Shown here: in pieces, positions 7,286 to 13,693 of the stretch | Position numbering within the stretch: the first letter of the stretch is position 1 | Layout of the letters: the number at the start of each line of letters is the position of its first letter | Assembly (NCBI GenBank): GCA_030673995.1 | Contig: DAOUYU010000022.1 | Coordinates: 1-14,222, forward strand | DNA length: 14,222 nucleotides | Origin: Candidatus Aminicenantota bacterium | GTDB taxonomy: Bacteria > Acidobacteriota > Aminicenantia > Aminicenantales > Aminicenantaceae | Direction: 5' to 3' | The notes under the pieces: model-generated | Told to the model about the DNA's origin: nothing | What the model saw: the letters and a program-made list of their open reading frames with translations, nothing else | The model's database searches: none | Made by a program: the position numbers and the translations under genes

Positions 7286-7969
7286 TTAGCGAATAATGAG
7301 ATATCTTTGCTGAATTCTTCTCTCACCCAAAAGATCTCTGAAAATCTTTTCTTTCACGGCTTTTATGAGATCAAAGAAGGCAAAATAGGCCGTTTGTTCT
7401 GGATTTTCGTAGTTTCTTGATTCCTTGAAGCTCTTCTTATATAAAGCTTTCCCTGTTTTGCCGTCGATGAGGTAAAGGTCAAGGTTCAGGAGATAAAATC
7501 TTCGTTCAGCCAGGGTCTTTTCTGGCTGGAAGGGATCTTCAGAATCCTTTTTCTTCTTTCCTAGGATAGATTTCCGGACCTCCTCTTTGTACTGGATGCT
7601 TCCGGTGAGAAGAAGAGTCTTTTCCTTGTCAGCGGATAGATTTTTCCAGAAATCTTCGTTTTTGAAGACTTCTTCTTTTTCCATGGTAATTTTTTTTGTT
7701 GAAATCTTTCCTTTGAAATTATTTTCCAGCTCAGATGAGAAATAGTCTACAATTTCTGTATTCAGGTCGAGGCCCTTGGCTTGATTCTTGATCAGAAAAT
7801 CAGTGACAAAAATTTCGCTAAAACGGTCTAAATCAAGGACAATCTTACCGGGGGCTTCGATCCTTATGTTCAACTGGCTTTCGGACACACAGGAGGTAAA
7901 AAGTAAAAGCGCCAAGAGCAGCGCTACTCTACTTTTTTTTATCTTTTTTGGCATTATCGATAAGTTCAT
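7286..7969 (-). CDS. Predicted lipoprotein of unknown function (possibly CsgG/LpoB-like fold)
   Basis: A secreted lipoprotein of about 227 residues. A basic start (PKKIKKSR) is followed by a hydrophobic stretch and the lipobox-like LLFTSC, with Cys27 as the expected lipid-bearing residue. The mature part shows beta-strand and helix alternation: KIVLDLDRFSEIFVTDFLI, a helix EIVDYFSSELENNFKG, then LLLTGSIQYKEE and LNLDLYLIDGKTGKALYKKSF. This resembles the general pattern of CsgG/LpoB-type periplasmic lipoproteins (a strand naming the pathway component, a helix, then a 'lLlTGsI' strand). That is my inference from pattern, not a family match. Start choice is uncertain: ATG at 7969 has a weak AAGAAG before it; 7954 and 7990 are alternatives. 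All of these overlap the end of the TPR lipoprotein gene, showing translational coupling. It is directly followed by the peptidase-propeller-barrel gene, so it may be its partner. Confidence 0.65.
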   Translation of the reverse strand: MNLSIMPKKIKKSRVALLLALLLFTSCVSESQLNIRIEAPGKIVLDLDRFSEIFVTDFLIKNQAKGLDLNTEIVDYFSSELENNFKGKISTKKITMEKEEVFKNEDFWKNLSADKEKTLLLTGSIQYKEEVRKSILGKKKKDSEDPFQPEKTLAERRFYLLNLDLYLIDGKTGKALYKKSFKESRNYENPEQTAYFAFFDLIKAVKEKIFRDLLGERRIQQRYLIIR

Positions 7970-8291
7970 GATTCTTCTTAAATTTTTCATAATTATCTTG
8001 TATATGGGAGTTTTTAGGATCGAGTTTTAAAGCGATTTCATATTCTTTTTTTGCCTCTTGCCAAAGGCCCTTTGTCTCGTAAGCAACGGCTAGATTGTTG
8101 TGCGGGGCAGCGGCTTTTGGGTTGGAAAGGACAGCTTTTTTCCAGCGGAAAATGGCCTCATCCCACAGATCTCTCTGTGCGGACTGAATACCGAACTGGA
8201 TTTGTTTATCCAATATCGATTGGCTGCAACTTGAAAAAAAAATGGCAAGGAGGGCAAGGGATAGAAGTGTCGTTGTCATTTTGTTAAACAT
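7929..8291 (-). CDS. Small TPR-repeat lipoprotein
   Basis: A 120-residue protein, first gene of a three-gene envelope operon. The N-terminus is a signal peptide ending FFSSC, so Cys22 is probably lipidated. The mature part holds one good tetratricopeptide repeat (about residues 59-92, APHNNLAVAYETKGLWQEA through LKLDP) preceded by a degenerate one (GIQSAQRDLWDEAIFRWKKAV). The C-terminus is a Lys-rich tail. TPR repeats bind other proteins, so an adaptor or assembly role in the periplasm is likely, but no partner is proven. An AAGGA lies upstream of the ATG at 8291 with slightly long spacing; Met5 (8279) is the alternative start. Its 3' end overlaps the next lipoprotein gene. Confidence 0.78.
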   Translation of the reverse strand: MFNKMTTTLLSLALLAIFFSSCSQSILDKQIQFGIQSAQRDLWDEAIFRWKKAVLSNPKAAAPHNNLAVAYETKGLWQEAKKEYEIALKLDPKNSHIQDNYEKFKKNHELIDNAKKDKKK

Positions 8292-8309
8292 TTTCAGCCA
8301 CTATCCTTT

Positions 8310-8338
8310 AAATTACTGCTTTTTAGCCTGTCCGTCAA
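8310..8338 (-). promoter_or_regulatory. Possible sigma70-type promoter for the envelope operon
   Basis: On the minus strand TTGACG (8333-8338) is followed after 17 bases by TAATTT (8310-8315), just ahead of the TPR lipoprotein gene. The -35 is strong, but the -10 matches consensus at only three of six positions, so this is tentative. Confidence 0.33.
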
Positions 8339-8409
8339 GCGAACTCAATTTTCATGCAAATTTTGTACCAAATTAAAAAGGGAAAGATATGGGGAAAGAG
8401 GAAATCCTG

Positions 8410-8438
8410 TTGTCATAAAAAGGGGACACATGTATAAT
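8410..8438 (+). promoter_or_regulatory. folD: Strong sigma70-type promoter for folD
   Basis: TTGTCA (8410-8415), a 17-base spacer, then a perfect TATAAT (8433-8438), 86 bases before the folD ATG. The spacer contains AAAAAGGGGACACATG, which resembles the core of the repeat at 1524-1578. Confidence 0.7.
8417..8430 (+). repeat. GGGGACA-type repeat fragment inside the folD promoter
   Basis: AAAAAGGGGACACA shares the A-tract plus GGGGACA core with the inverted repeat at 1524-1578, but diverges after it and has no inverted partner nearby. It may be a degenerate copy of the same dispersed repeat, or chance. Confidence 0.35.
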
Positions 8439-8461
8439 AAAAAAAGAAAGCTCATGGCTGA

Positions 8462-8491
8462 TAGCCTGGATTATTCATGAGTTGAGATTGC
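8462..8491 (+). repeat. Solo terminal repeat related to the MITE-like element (left arm)
   Basis: This 30-base stretch (core CCTGGATTATTCA) matches the reverse complement of 9928-9957 at 28 of 30 positions. The similarity stops after base 8491. It lies in the folD leader, between promoter and ribosome site, and is probably the relic of another copy of the element at 9701-9954. Together the two arms bracket folD and rpmB. Confidence 0.75.
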
Positions 8492-8524
8492 CGTAGCGAC
8501 ACAAAAGATATTAAGGAGAAAAAT

Positions 8525-9451
8525 ATGGGCAGCTGGCTTGAAGGAAGAACCTTGGCAGACAAGATAAAAGAAGAAGTGAAGGAAGAAGTGGAGTGTTTCC
8601 AGAAGAAGAAGGAGCAAGTTCCAGGCTTGGTGGCGATTCTGGTAGGAGAGAACAAGGCTTCCAAAGTTTATTTGCGTACAAAGAAAAGAAACTCAGAGAA
8701 ATTGGGCATGCGATCAGAAATCCTCAATTTTCCGGAAGATACAGAAGCTTATTTTTTGAGATCTAAAATAGAGGAGTTGGGCCAAAGAGAAGATGTTGAT
8801 GGCATTCTGGTCCAGCTCCCTTTGCCCTCCGCTCTCAATAGTCATGAGATTATCACCTCTATCCCGCCAGAGAAGGATGTGGACGGGTTTCACCCGTCCA
8901 ACCTGGGAAATTTGTTGATGAATCAGAACGGCTTGAAACCCTGTACACCGTTGGGGATACTTGAGCTTTTAAAGTTTAGAAATATTCCAATTGAAGGGAA
9001 AAGAGTGGTTATCGTGGGGAGAAGTTTGATCGTTGGGAAACCATTGGCGGCCATGATGACCAATGAAAATGGAACCGTCACCATATGCCATTCCAAAACA
9101 AAGGACTTGCCCCGGGTGACTTCGGAGGCAGACATTCTTATTGCTGCGATAGGCCGGGGGGCCTTTATTACTCCAGAATTTGTGAAACCAGGCGCTGTAG
9201 TAGTGGATGTGGGTATGAACTATCTTGCAGACAAGTCTAAAATGGAAGAGTTATTTGGAAAGGATGAAAAGAGGGAAAAGAACATCGAAGAAAAAGGTTA
9301 TACACTCATCGGTGATGTTCATCCGCAGGTCATAGAAAAAGCAGAGTATTTAACTCCGGTTCCGCGCGGGGTTGGACCTTTGACCGTAGCCATGCTCATG
9401 AGGAATACTCTGGAAGCCTTTAAGCGAAGAAGGAATCTATTAAACACATAG
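8525..9451 (+). CDS. folD: Bifunctional methylenetetrahydrofolate dehydrogenase / methenyltetrahydrofolate cyclohydrolase
   Basis: FolD interconverts 5,10-methylene-, 5,10-methenyl- and 10-formyl-tetrahydrofolate with NAD(P), supplying one-carbon units for purines and formyl-Met. The 308-residue protein keeps the catalytic Tyr49 and Lys53 (KVYLRTK), VQLPLP with Gln97, the DVDGFHPSNLG substrate loop (118-128), and the Rossmann segment VVIVGRSLIVGKP (161-173) with the following TVTICHSKT. It departs from the standard signatures: PVPRGVGPLT replaces PVPGGVGPMT, GDVHPQV replaces the usual GDVDF-type segment, and the residues before QLPLP lack the usual Asn. It also has an insertion at about 234-258 (LADKSKMEELFGKDEKREKN). 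The start has a perfect AAGGAG (8513-8518) six bases upstream. It has its own promoter (8410-8438) and is followed by rpmB 57 bases later. Confidence 0.96.
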   Translation: MGSWLEGRTLADKIKEEVKEEVECFQKKKEQVPGLVAILVGENKASKVYLRTKKRNSEKLGMRSEILNFPEDTEAYFLRSKIEELGQREDVDGILVQLPLPSALNSHEIITSIPPEKDVDGFHPSNLGNLLMNQNGLKPCTPLGILELLKFRNIPIEGKRVVIVGRSLIVGKPLAAMMTNENGTVTICHSKTKDLPRVTSEADILIAAIGRGAFITPEFVKPGAVVVDVGMNYLADKSKMEELFGKDEKREKNIEEKGYTLIGDVHPQVIEKAEYLTPVPRGVGPLTVAMLMRNTLEAFKRRRNLLNT

Positions 9452-9454
9452 TGT

Positions 9455-9483
9455 TTGGATTTTATCTCAGAATATGTTATAAA
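9455..9483 (+). promoter_or_regulatory. rpmB: Possible promoter for rpmB
   Basis: TTGGAT (9455-9460), 17 bases, TATAAA (9478-9483), between folD and rpmB. The spacing is ideal and both boxes are close to consensus. rpmB could be transcribed from here in addition to read-through from folD. Confidence 0.45.
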
Positions 9484-9508
9484 TAGTTTCTTTAAGAAGA
9501 GTAGGAAA

Positions 9509-9700
9509 ATGCCGAAAACCTGTGAGATTTGTGGAAAAGGACCTCTTTTTGGGCATAGCGTGAGTCATTCCCATAAGGCATCCAAGAAGAAATGGAAGCC
9601 GAATTTACAGCGTACTAAAGCTAAAACAAAGTCAGGAGTGAGGCGGATATGGGTTTGTACAAGATGTCTCCGATCGGGGAAAGTTACTAAGGCCCTCTAA
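9509..9700 (+). CDS. rpmB: 50S ribosomal protein L28
   Basis: L28 is a small basic protein of the large ribosomal subunit. The 63 residues start MPKTCEICGKGP and contain the conserved HSHKASKKKWKPNLQ and the RRIWVCTRCLRSGKV ending. Cys5, Cys8, Cys50 and Cys53 form a pair of CxxC motifs, so this is the zinc-binding (C+) paralogue type. The ATG at 9509 is chosen because the family begins exactly MPK and TAGGAAA precedes it; a longer frame from a TTG at 9455 adds unrelated residues. The usual partner rpmG (L33) is not adjacent. The stop codon lies within the 4-bp duplication flanking the MITE-like element, which therefore inserted right at the end of the gene without changing the protein. Confidence 0.96.
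   Translation: MPKTCEICGKGPLFGHSVSHSHKASKKKWKPNLQRTKAKTKSGVRRIWVCTRCLRSGKVTKAL
9697..9700. repeat. Target site duplication CTAA, left copy
   Basis: CTAA directly before the left terminal repeat, repeated exactly after the right terminal repeat (9955-9958). It includes the rpmB stop codon. Confidence 0.65.
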
Positions 9701-9954
9701 CCTGAATTATTCATAAAAACTGCCGGCACCTTCATATATCTTCAATAATAATAACATTATAGCCTGGTCTTCAGTAAATTGGGACTACCCCTTTGTTTGT
9801 TGAAATATTTCTATCAAATGTCGGCATTTTTTACCCTTCGGGCGAGCCGATCTTACCACATCTGCTTCGTTACGACCCATTCGCGGTGGGCTACCACAGC
9901 TTCATGGGCCGACGCCTCGCATCTGTAGCAATCTCGACTCGTGAATAATCCAGG
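9701..9954. mobile_element. MITE-like non-autonomous element (254 bp) with terminal inverted repeats
   Basis: The left end CCTGAATTATTCAT (9701-9714) and the right end GTGAATAATCCAGG (9941-9954) are inverted repeats matching at 12 of 14 positions. CTAA lies immediately outside each end (9697-9700, 9955-9958), as expected for a 4-bp target duplication. The interior encodes no protein. Its right part (about 9833-9940) is more GC-rich than the surrounding genes and is rich in short hairpins, for example GTGG-GCTA-CCAC at 9886-9897. Ends starting CCT with 4-5 bp duplications recall the IS1380 family, but that family assignment is from memory only. A solo copy of its right end lies at 8462-8491. 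The element fills the gap between the convergent rpmB and rel genes. Confidence 0.68.
9816..9832 (+). terminator. Weak hairpin with T-run inside the MITE-like element
   Basis: AAATG-TCGG-CATTT followed by TTT (9816-9832). The stem is only five pairs and AT-rich, so termination of rpmB here is possible but weak. No better terminator candidate is visible between rpmB and rel. Confidence 0.25.
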
Positions 9955-9957
9955 CTA
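9928..9957 (-). repeat. Right-end repeat of the MITE-like element (inverted partner of 8462-8491)
   Basis: Read on the minus strand, this matches 8462-8491 at 28 of 30 positions; the two differences are both T/C. It contains the right terminal repeat of the element plus three outside bases. Confidence 0.75.
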
Positions 9958-9958
9958 A
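9955..9958. repeat. Target site duplication CTAA, right copy
   Basis: CTAA directly outside the right terminal repeat, matching 9697-9700. Confidence 0.65.
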
Positions 9959-9964
9959 TTTCCT

Positions 9965-12103
9965 TCAAATTCTTTCTACAGAAGCAATCTCTTTTATAGC
10001 TGAAATGTTTTTTATAATCGCCTCAAAATGTTTAAGATCTCGGATGACAAGGGTCAGTTTTATTTTGGCTTTCATGTCCTCGAACGTTTTGACTTCAGCC
10101 TTAGTGATATTACCCTCGAGTTGAGCGATTGCAGAAGTCAACTTGGCTAAAACACCAGGAGAATCTTCGCTCTTTATCAAGACTTTTCCCTTATAGCGTC
10201 CAGCTGGTATGTCCTCCCAGGTAACCTCAAACATGCGATCATACTTCAGGATTTCCCTTGAAACAAGGGGGCACCGCAATGAGTGTACTGTTATTCCCTT
10301 TCCAGAGGTTATGTATCCTGTGATAGGTTCTCCTCTTATGGGCGAACAGCAGTTGGCTAATTTTACTCCTTTGACTTGAATAGCTGATTCTGTCTTTTTT
10401 ATCGCTTTGGGGACAATATTTTTTAGGAACGGTTCTTTTTTCTTTTCAGATTGTTCAAGAGGCAGAAGTTTTTCCATAAATTTCTCATCAAGAACGATTT
10501 TCCCAGATCCTATAAGAGCGTGAAAATCGTCCATCTTTTTGACCCTGAAGTTTGTCACGGATAAAAATCGCTTAAGAAGACTCCCTCCCTTTAGCCGTGC
10601 GGAAGGGATTCGACGCTTCTTGATCTCTTTTTCCCACAGCCTTTTTCCAAGAGCAGTATGTTTTATTTTTTCTTGTAAGTTCAGCCAGCGTTTTATCTGA
10701 TGTCTTGCGGTTGAAGTGAACGCGATCTTCAGCCAGTCTCTGCGAGGAGTTTTTTCAGGTGAGGTTATAATCTCAACGATATCCCCGGTCTTCAAGATTG
10801 TCTTCAAGGGGGCAATCTCTCCGTTAATTATTGCAGAGGAACAGTGTAGGCCTATTTCGGAATGAATCCTAAAAGCAAAATCAAGGGCTGAAGCACCAAG
10901 AGGCAAGGGCACTCCCTCTCTTTTTGGAGTGAAAATATAAACTTCTTCTGGGAGGAGGTTTGTTTTCAGGCTCTTCAAGAATTCCTGGGGGCTCTTTTGA
11001 TCTTTATAAAGCTCAACCATCTCTCTCAGCCACTTCAGCCTCTTATCCTCTTTCATGAGATGGTGGCGGTCTGGTTCTTTGTATTTCCAGTGGGCGGCAA
11101 TTCCGTTTTCTGCCAGGTTATGCATATCATGTGTCCTGATTTGAATTTCAACCGTCTGTTTGTTTTCATTGATGATCGTTGTATGGAGAGATTGATAGAG
11201 ATTAGGCTTGGGCATCGCTATAAAGTCCCTGAATCGATGGGGGAGATGGGGCCATTTCTGATGAATCAGGCCAAGAGCAGTGTAGCAGCCTTGTGCTGAA
11301 TCAGCTATCAATCTTAAGGCCATGAAGTCATAAACTTGTTCGAATTCGGTATTTTGCCTTCTCATTTTAGCGTAAAGGCTGAAGAGCCTTTTTATTCTAA
11401 AGGATATTTCCGCTGGAATGTGGTTTTTTTCCATCATATTTCCAAGAATCCTTTTGGTTTTCTTGAGCTCCTTTTCTGCCTTTTTACGTTTAGGCTCAAC
11501 CAGTGAAGCCACCTTAAAGTAATTGTCCGGTTCCACATAACGAAATGAAAGATCTTCCAGCTCAGCCTTTATTCGTCCCATCCCAAGTCTGTTGGCGATA
11601 GGGACATATATCTCCAGAGTCTCCCTGGCAATTTTTTTTTGTTTGCTTTCAGGTAAATATTTTAAAGTTTTTAAATTATGAATTCTGTCGGCCAGTTTAA
11701 TAAAGATGACTCTTAAGTCATCTGTCATGGTAAGGATGATTTTCCGTATGCTTTCTGCCTGCCTCGTTACTGGTGAAGACACCTGAACACGGCTGATTTT
11801 GGTGACCCCCTCAACCAAGTGAGTGATTTCCTTTCCAAAGGCATCCAAAAGCTCAACGGCTGTCACGTCGGTATCTTCTAGAACATCATGTAAAAGGCCT
11901 GCTGCTAAAGATGTTTTATCCAACTTCATGTCTGCCAGCATGTTTGAAACTTCCAAGGCGTGGCTCAAATAGGGTTCTCCGGAACGTCTGGTTTGCCCTT
12001 TGTGGGCCTGTGCTGCAAAGACATAAGCTTTTTTTAGAAGAGTTATATCCTTTTCGTGATAAGAAGAGGAGACTTTTTCCAGGATATTTTCGAATCTGAT
12101 CAT
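9965..12103 (-). CDS. rel: Bifunctional (p)ppGpp synthetase / hydrolase (Rel/SpoT type)
   Basis: This long RSH protein makes and degrades (p)ppGpp, the stringent-response alarmone. It has 712 residues with all the usual domains. The hydrolase HD domain keeps H48, H72-D73 (LLHDVLEDT) and D139 (KLADRIHN), so hydrolysis should be active. The synthetase holds YDFMALRLI (about 258-265), RFRDFIAMPKPN (290-301), YQSLHT (303-308) and VEIQIRT (318-324). The RFRD segment corresponds to the RxKD-type loop of bifunctional enzymes, with Arg in place of Lys, and differs from the acidic loop of synthetase-only RelA. TGS follows at about 386-448, then the Cys-containing NCCSPIRGEPITGYIT region, and a C-terminal ACT domain (about 638-712). 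It is the last gene of its operon; its ATG overlaps the gmhB stop by four bases (ATGA). Confidence 0.96.
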   Translation of the reverse strand: MIRFENILEKVSSSYHEKDITLLKKAYVFAAQAHKGQTRRSGEPYLSHALEVSNMLADMKLDKTSLAAGLLHDVLEDTDVTAVELLDAFGKEITHLVEGVTKISRVQVSSPVTRQAESIRKIILTMTDDLRVIFIKLADRIHNLKTLKYLPESKQKKIARETLEIYVPIANRLGMGRIKAELEDLSFRYVEPDNYFKVASLVEPKRKKAEKELKKTKRILGNMMEKNHIPAEISFRIKRLFSLYAKMRRQNTEFEQVYDFMALRLIADSAQGCYTALGLIHQKWPHLPHRFRDFIAMPKPNLYQSLHTTIINENKQTVEIQIRTHDMHNLAENGIAAHWKYKEPDRHHLMKEDKRLKWLREMVELYKDQKSPQEFLKSLKTNLLPEEVYIFTPKREGVPLPLGASALDFAFRIHSEIGLHCSSAIINGEIAPLKTILKTGDIVEIITSPEKTPRRDWLKIAFTSTARHQIKRWLNLQEKIKHTALGKRLWEKEIKKRRIPSARLKGGSLLKRFLSVTNFRVKKMDDFHALIGSGKIVLDEKFMEKLLPLEQSEKKKEPFLKNIVPKAIKKTESAIQVKGVKLANCCSPIRGEPITGYITSGKGITVHSLRCPLVSREILKYDRMFEVTWEDIPAGRYKGKVLIKSEDSPGVLAKLTSAIAQLEGNITKAEVKTFEDMKAKIKLTLVIRDLKHFEAIIKNISAIKEIASVERI

Positions 12104-12690
12104 TTTATATCAGGATTTTTTTCTTCTTCAACGATCCAGCTTACAGCATCAAGAAGGTTTTGAGCTACATAGGCGGGCTTTATCCCCCTTTTTTTAAGCT
12201 TTTGGCGCGATTCTTGTCCATACCCTGTAAGCACCAGGATCGATTTGGCCTGGATGTTCAGTCCAAAGAGGATGTCTTCCACTTTGTCTCCGACCATATA
12301 AGAGTTTTTCATGTCGATCTTTAGATCCGCTGCAGCTTGAAGAGCCATCCCCGGGTTGGGCTTGCGGCAGTGGCAGTCTTTTCTGTATTGAGGAGTGGAG
12401 GAGAGGAGGTAGTGAGGACAGTAATAGATACCGTCAAAATGAGCGTTCCGTTCGGCAAAAGAATCCCTTAGCTTCCGGTGAATATCATGGAGATTCTTCT
12501 CAACAATGAGCCCTCGTCCCACACCGGACTGGTTGGTTATAATTACAGCTAGAAGCCCGATCTCGTTTATTTTTCTTATAGCTTCAAAGCTATAGGGGTA
12601 AATCTCTATCACGCTGAAAGAATCAGGATATCCCACATCTTTGTTAATGGTTCCGTCTCTATCGATAAAAACAGCCTTCTTTTTCATCAT
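12100..12690 (-). CDS. gmhB: D-glycero-D-manno-heptose-1,7-bisphosphate 7-phosphatase (HAD family)
   Basis: GmhB removes the 7-phosphate in the ADP-heptose pathway that feeds LPS inner-core synthesis. The protein has about 196 residues, normal for the family. It shows the HAD nucleophile motif FIDRDGTIN (Asp10, Asp12), the second motif IITNQSGVGRG, the zinc loop CPH...CHC (YYCPHYLLSS, then DCHCRKPNPGM) that is typical of GmhB, and the late MVGDKVEDI acidic motif. The start at 12690 makes an ATGA overlap with the waaF stop; the adjacent ATG at 12687 is equally possible. A longer frame from 12744 lies inside waaF and adds no family sequence. The adjacent waaF supports a heptose role over histidinol-phosphate phosphatase, a related HAD enzyme. 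Confidence 0.92.
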   Translation of the reverse strand: MMKKKAVFIDRDGTINKDVGYPDSFSVIEIYPYSFEAIRKINEIGLLAVIITNQSGVGRGLIVEKNLHDIHRKLRDSFAERNAHFDGIYYCPHYLLSSTPQYRKDCHCRKPNPGMALQAAADLKIDMKNSYMVGDKVEDILFGLNIQAKSILVLTGYGQESRQKLKKRGIKPAYVAQNLLDAVSWIVEEEKNPDIK

Positions 12691-13691
12691 AAATAGTGCT
12701 GGCAGGCCTGAAAAACTTCTTCTGAATGAATGTTTATCATGCATCTGTGGTCAAAAGGACATTCTCTGTAGCGGCACGGCCAGCAGGGAGCGTCTTTTTT
12801 GATGACGATTGCCGGCTCCTGGAAAGGGCCTGTAGTTTTCGGATCTGTCGGGCCGAAAATGGCGACAACCGGAATTTTCAAGGCGTTTGCCATGTGCATG
12901 GGCCCGGAGTCATTAGTAATGAAAAGATTAGCCTGGCTGATTAGCCCGGCGAGCAGGCGCAGACTGGTGTTGCCTGTTAGGTTGAAAGGCTTTTTGGTCA
13001 TAGAGGATGCAATGGATTCCGCCAATTCGGTATCCCCTGAGGAACCGATAAGGAGAATATTTGCCTTTTTTCTCTCCTGAAGCAAAGTAGCGAGCGCTGC
13101 ATATTTTGTGACAGGCCATCTTTTAGCAGGCCCGTAGGATGCACCAGGATGGAGAATGATGAGGTGTTGTTTTAAATCGATGTGTAAAGAGAGCAGCATT
13201 TCTCTGGCTTTTTGCTTTTCTTCCTGGGTCAGGGGGAGAGAGAGTTGAGGGGGATTAGTTTTTATTCCCAGGCCACGGATAAGGTCTAGATAGTAATTTA
13301 CCTGATGGGAGGAGCCTTTGTCTTTCCTTAGAGCCACGCTTTTGGTCAAAAGGATACCACGTCCGTCCCTAGAGTATCCCCATCTCTGGGGAATCTTGGC
13401 AAGATAGAAAAGGAAAGCCGAAACGAATGAGTTAGTCAAGAGAACACCTGCATCAAAATGGAGCTTTTTTAGTCTTTGAGCTGAGGTATTCAGGTTTTTG
13501 AGATCATTGTTCGTTTCAGAAAGAGGAATGACTCCCTTTATGAAGGCATAAGAGTTGAATAAATCTTTTGCCCAGCCTTTTGTAACGACCCAAATTTGAG
13601 CGCCAGAATAATTTCTGCTTATACTTTCGATAGCAGGTATGGCAAGGATAGAATCCCCTATCCAATTGGGTACTCGAATTACGATCTTCAT
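12687..13691 (-). CDS. waaF: ADP-heptose:LPS heptosyltransferase II (glycosyltransferase family 9)
   Basis: WaaF adds the second heptose to the LPS inner core from ADP-heptose at the inner-membrane face. The 334-residue protein starts with KIVIRVPNWIGDSILAIPAI, the typical family 9 N-terminus. It contains the donor-site motifs LHPGASYGPAKRWP (180-193) and FITNDSGPMHMANAL (257-271) followed by PVVAIFGPTDP. The C-terminal cysteine cluster C303, C306, C311, C317 (CWPCRYRECPFDHRCM) resembles that of WaaF proteins, which favours heptosyltransferase II over WaaC or WaaQ. It begins two bases after the upstream zinc-ribbon gene stops and its TGA overlaps the gmhB start, so the operon order is fmdB-type gene, waaF, gmhB, rel. 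Confidence 0.9.
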   Translation of the reverse strand: MKIVIRVPNWIGDSILAIPAIESISRNYSGAQIWVVTKGWAKDLFNSYAFIKGVIPLSETNNDLKNLNTSAQRLKKLHFDAGVLLTNSFVSAFLFYLAKIPQRWGYSRDGRGILLTKSVALRKDKGSSHQVNYYLDLIRGLGIKTNPPQLSLPLTQEEKQKAREMLLSLHIDLKQHLIILHPGASYGPAKRWPVTKYAALATLLQERKKANILLIGSSGDTELAESIASSMTKKPFNLTGNTSLRLLAGLISQANLFITNDSGPMHMANALKIPVVAIFGPTDPKTTGPFQEPAIVIKKDAPCWPCRYRECPFDHRCMINIHSEEVFQACQHYL

Positions 13692-13693
13692 TT

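Noticed and set aside
9455..9508. rpmB start at the TTG at 9455
   Set aside because: L28 proteins begin at MPK; the extra 18 residues are unrelated and overlie a likely promoter.
9833..9940. Possible structured RNA or riboswitch in the GC-rich part of the rpmB-rel gap
   Set aside because: It is hairpin-rich, but it lies inside an element with inverted ends and target duplication and downstream of both genes, so a transposon interior explains it better.
8462..9957. A complete composite transposon carrying folD and rpmB
   Set aside because: The outer flanks do not share a target duplication, no transposase is present, and the right end pairs better with its own left end at 9701, so two separate insertions are simpler.
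12691..12744. gmhB start at 12744
   Set aside because: The added residues (MHDKHSFRRSF...) come from the other frame of waaF; the HAD domain begins right at the ATGATG of 12690/12687.
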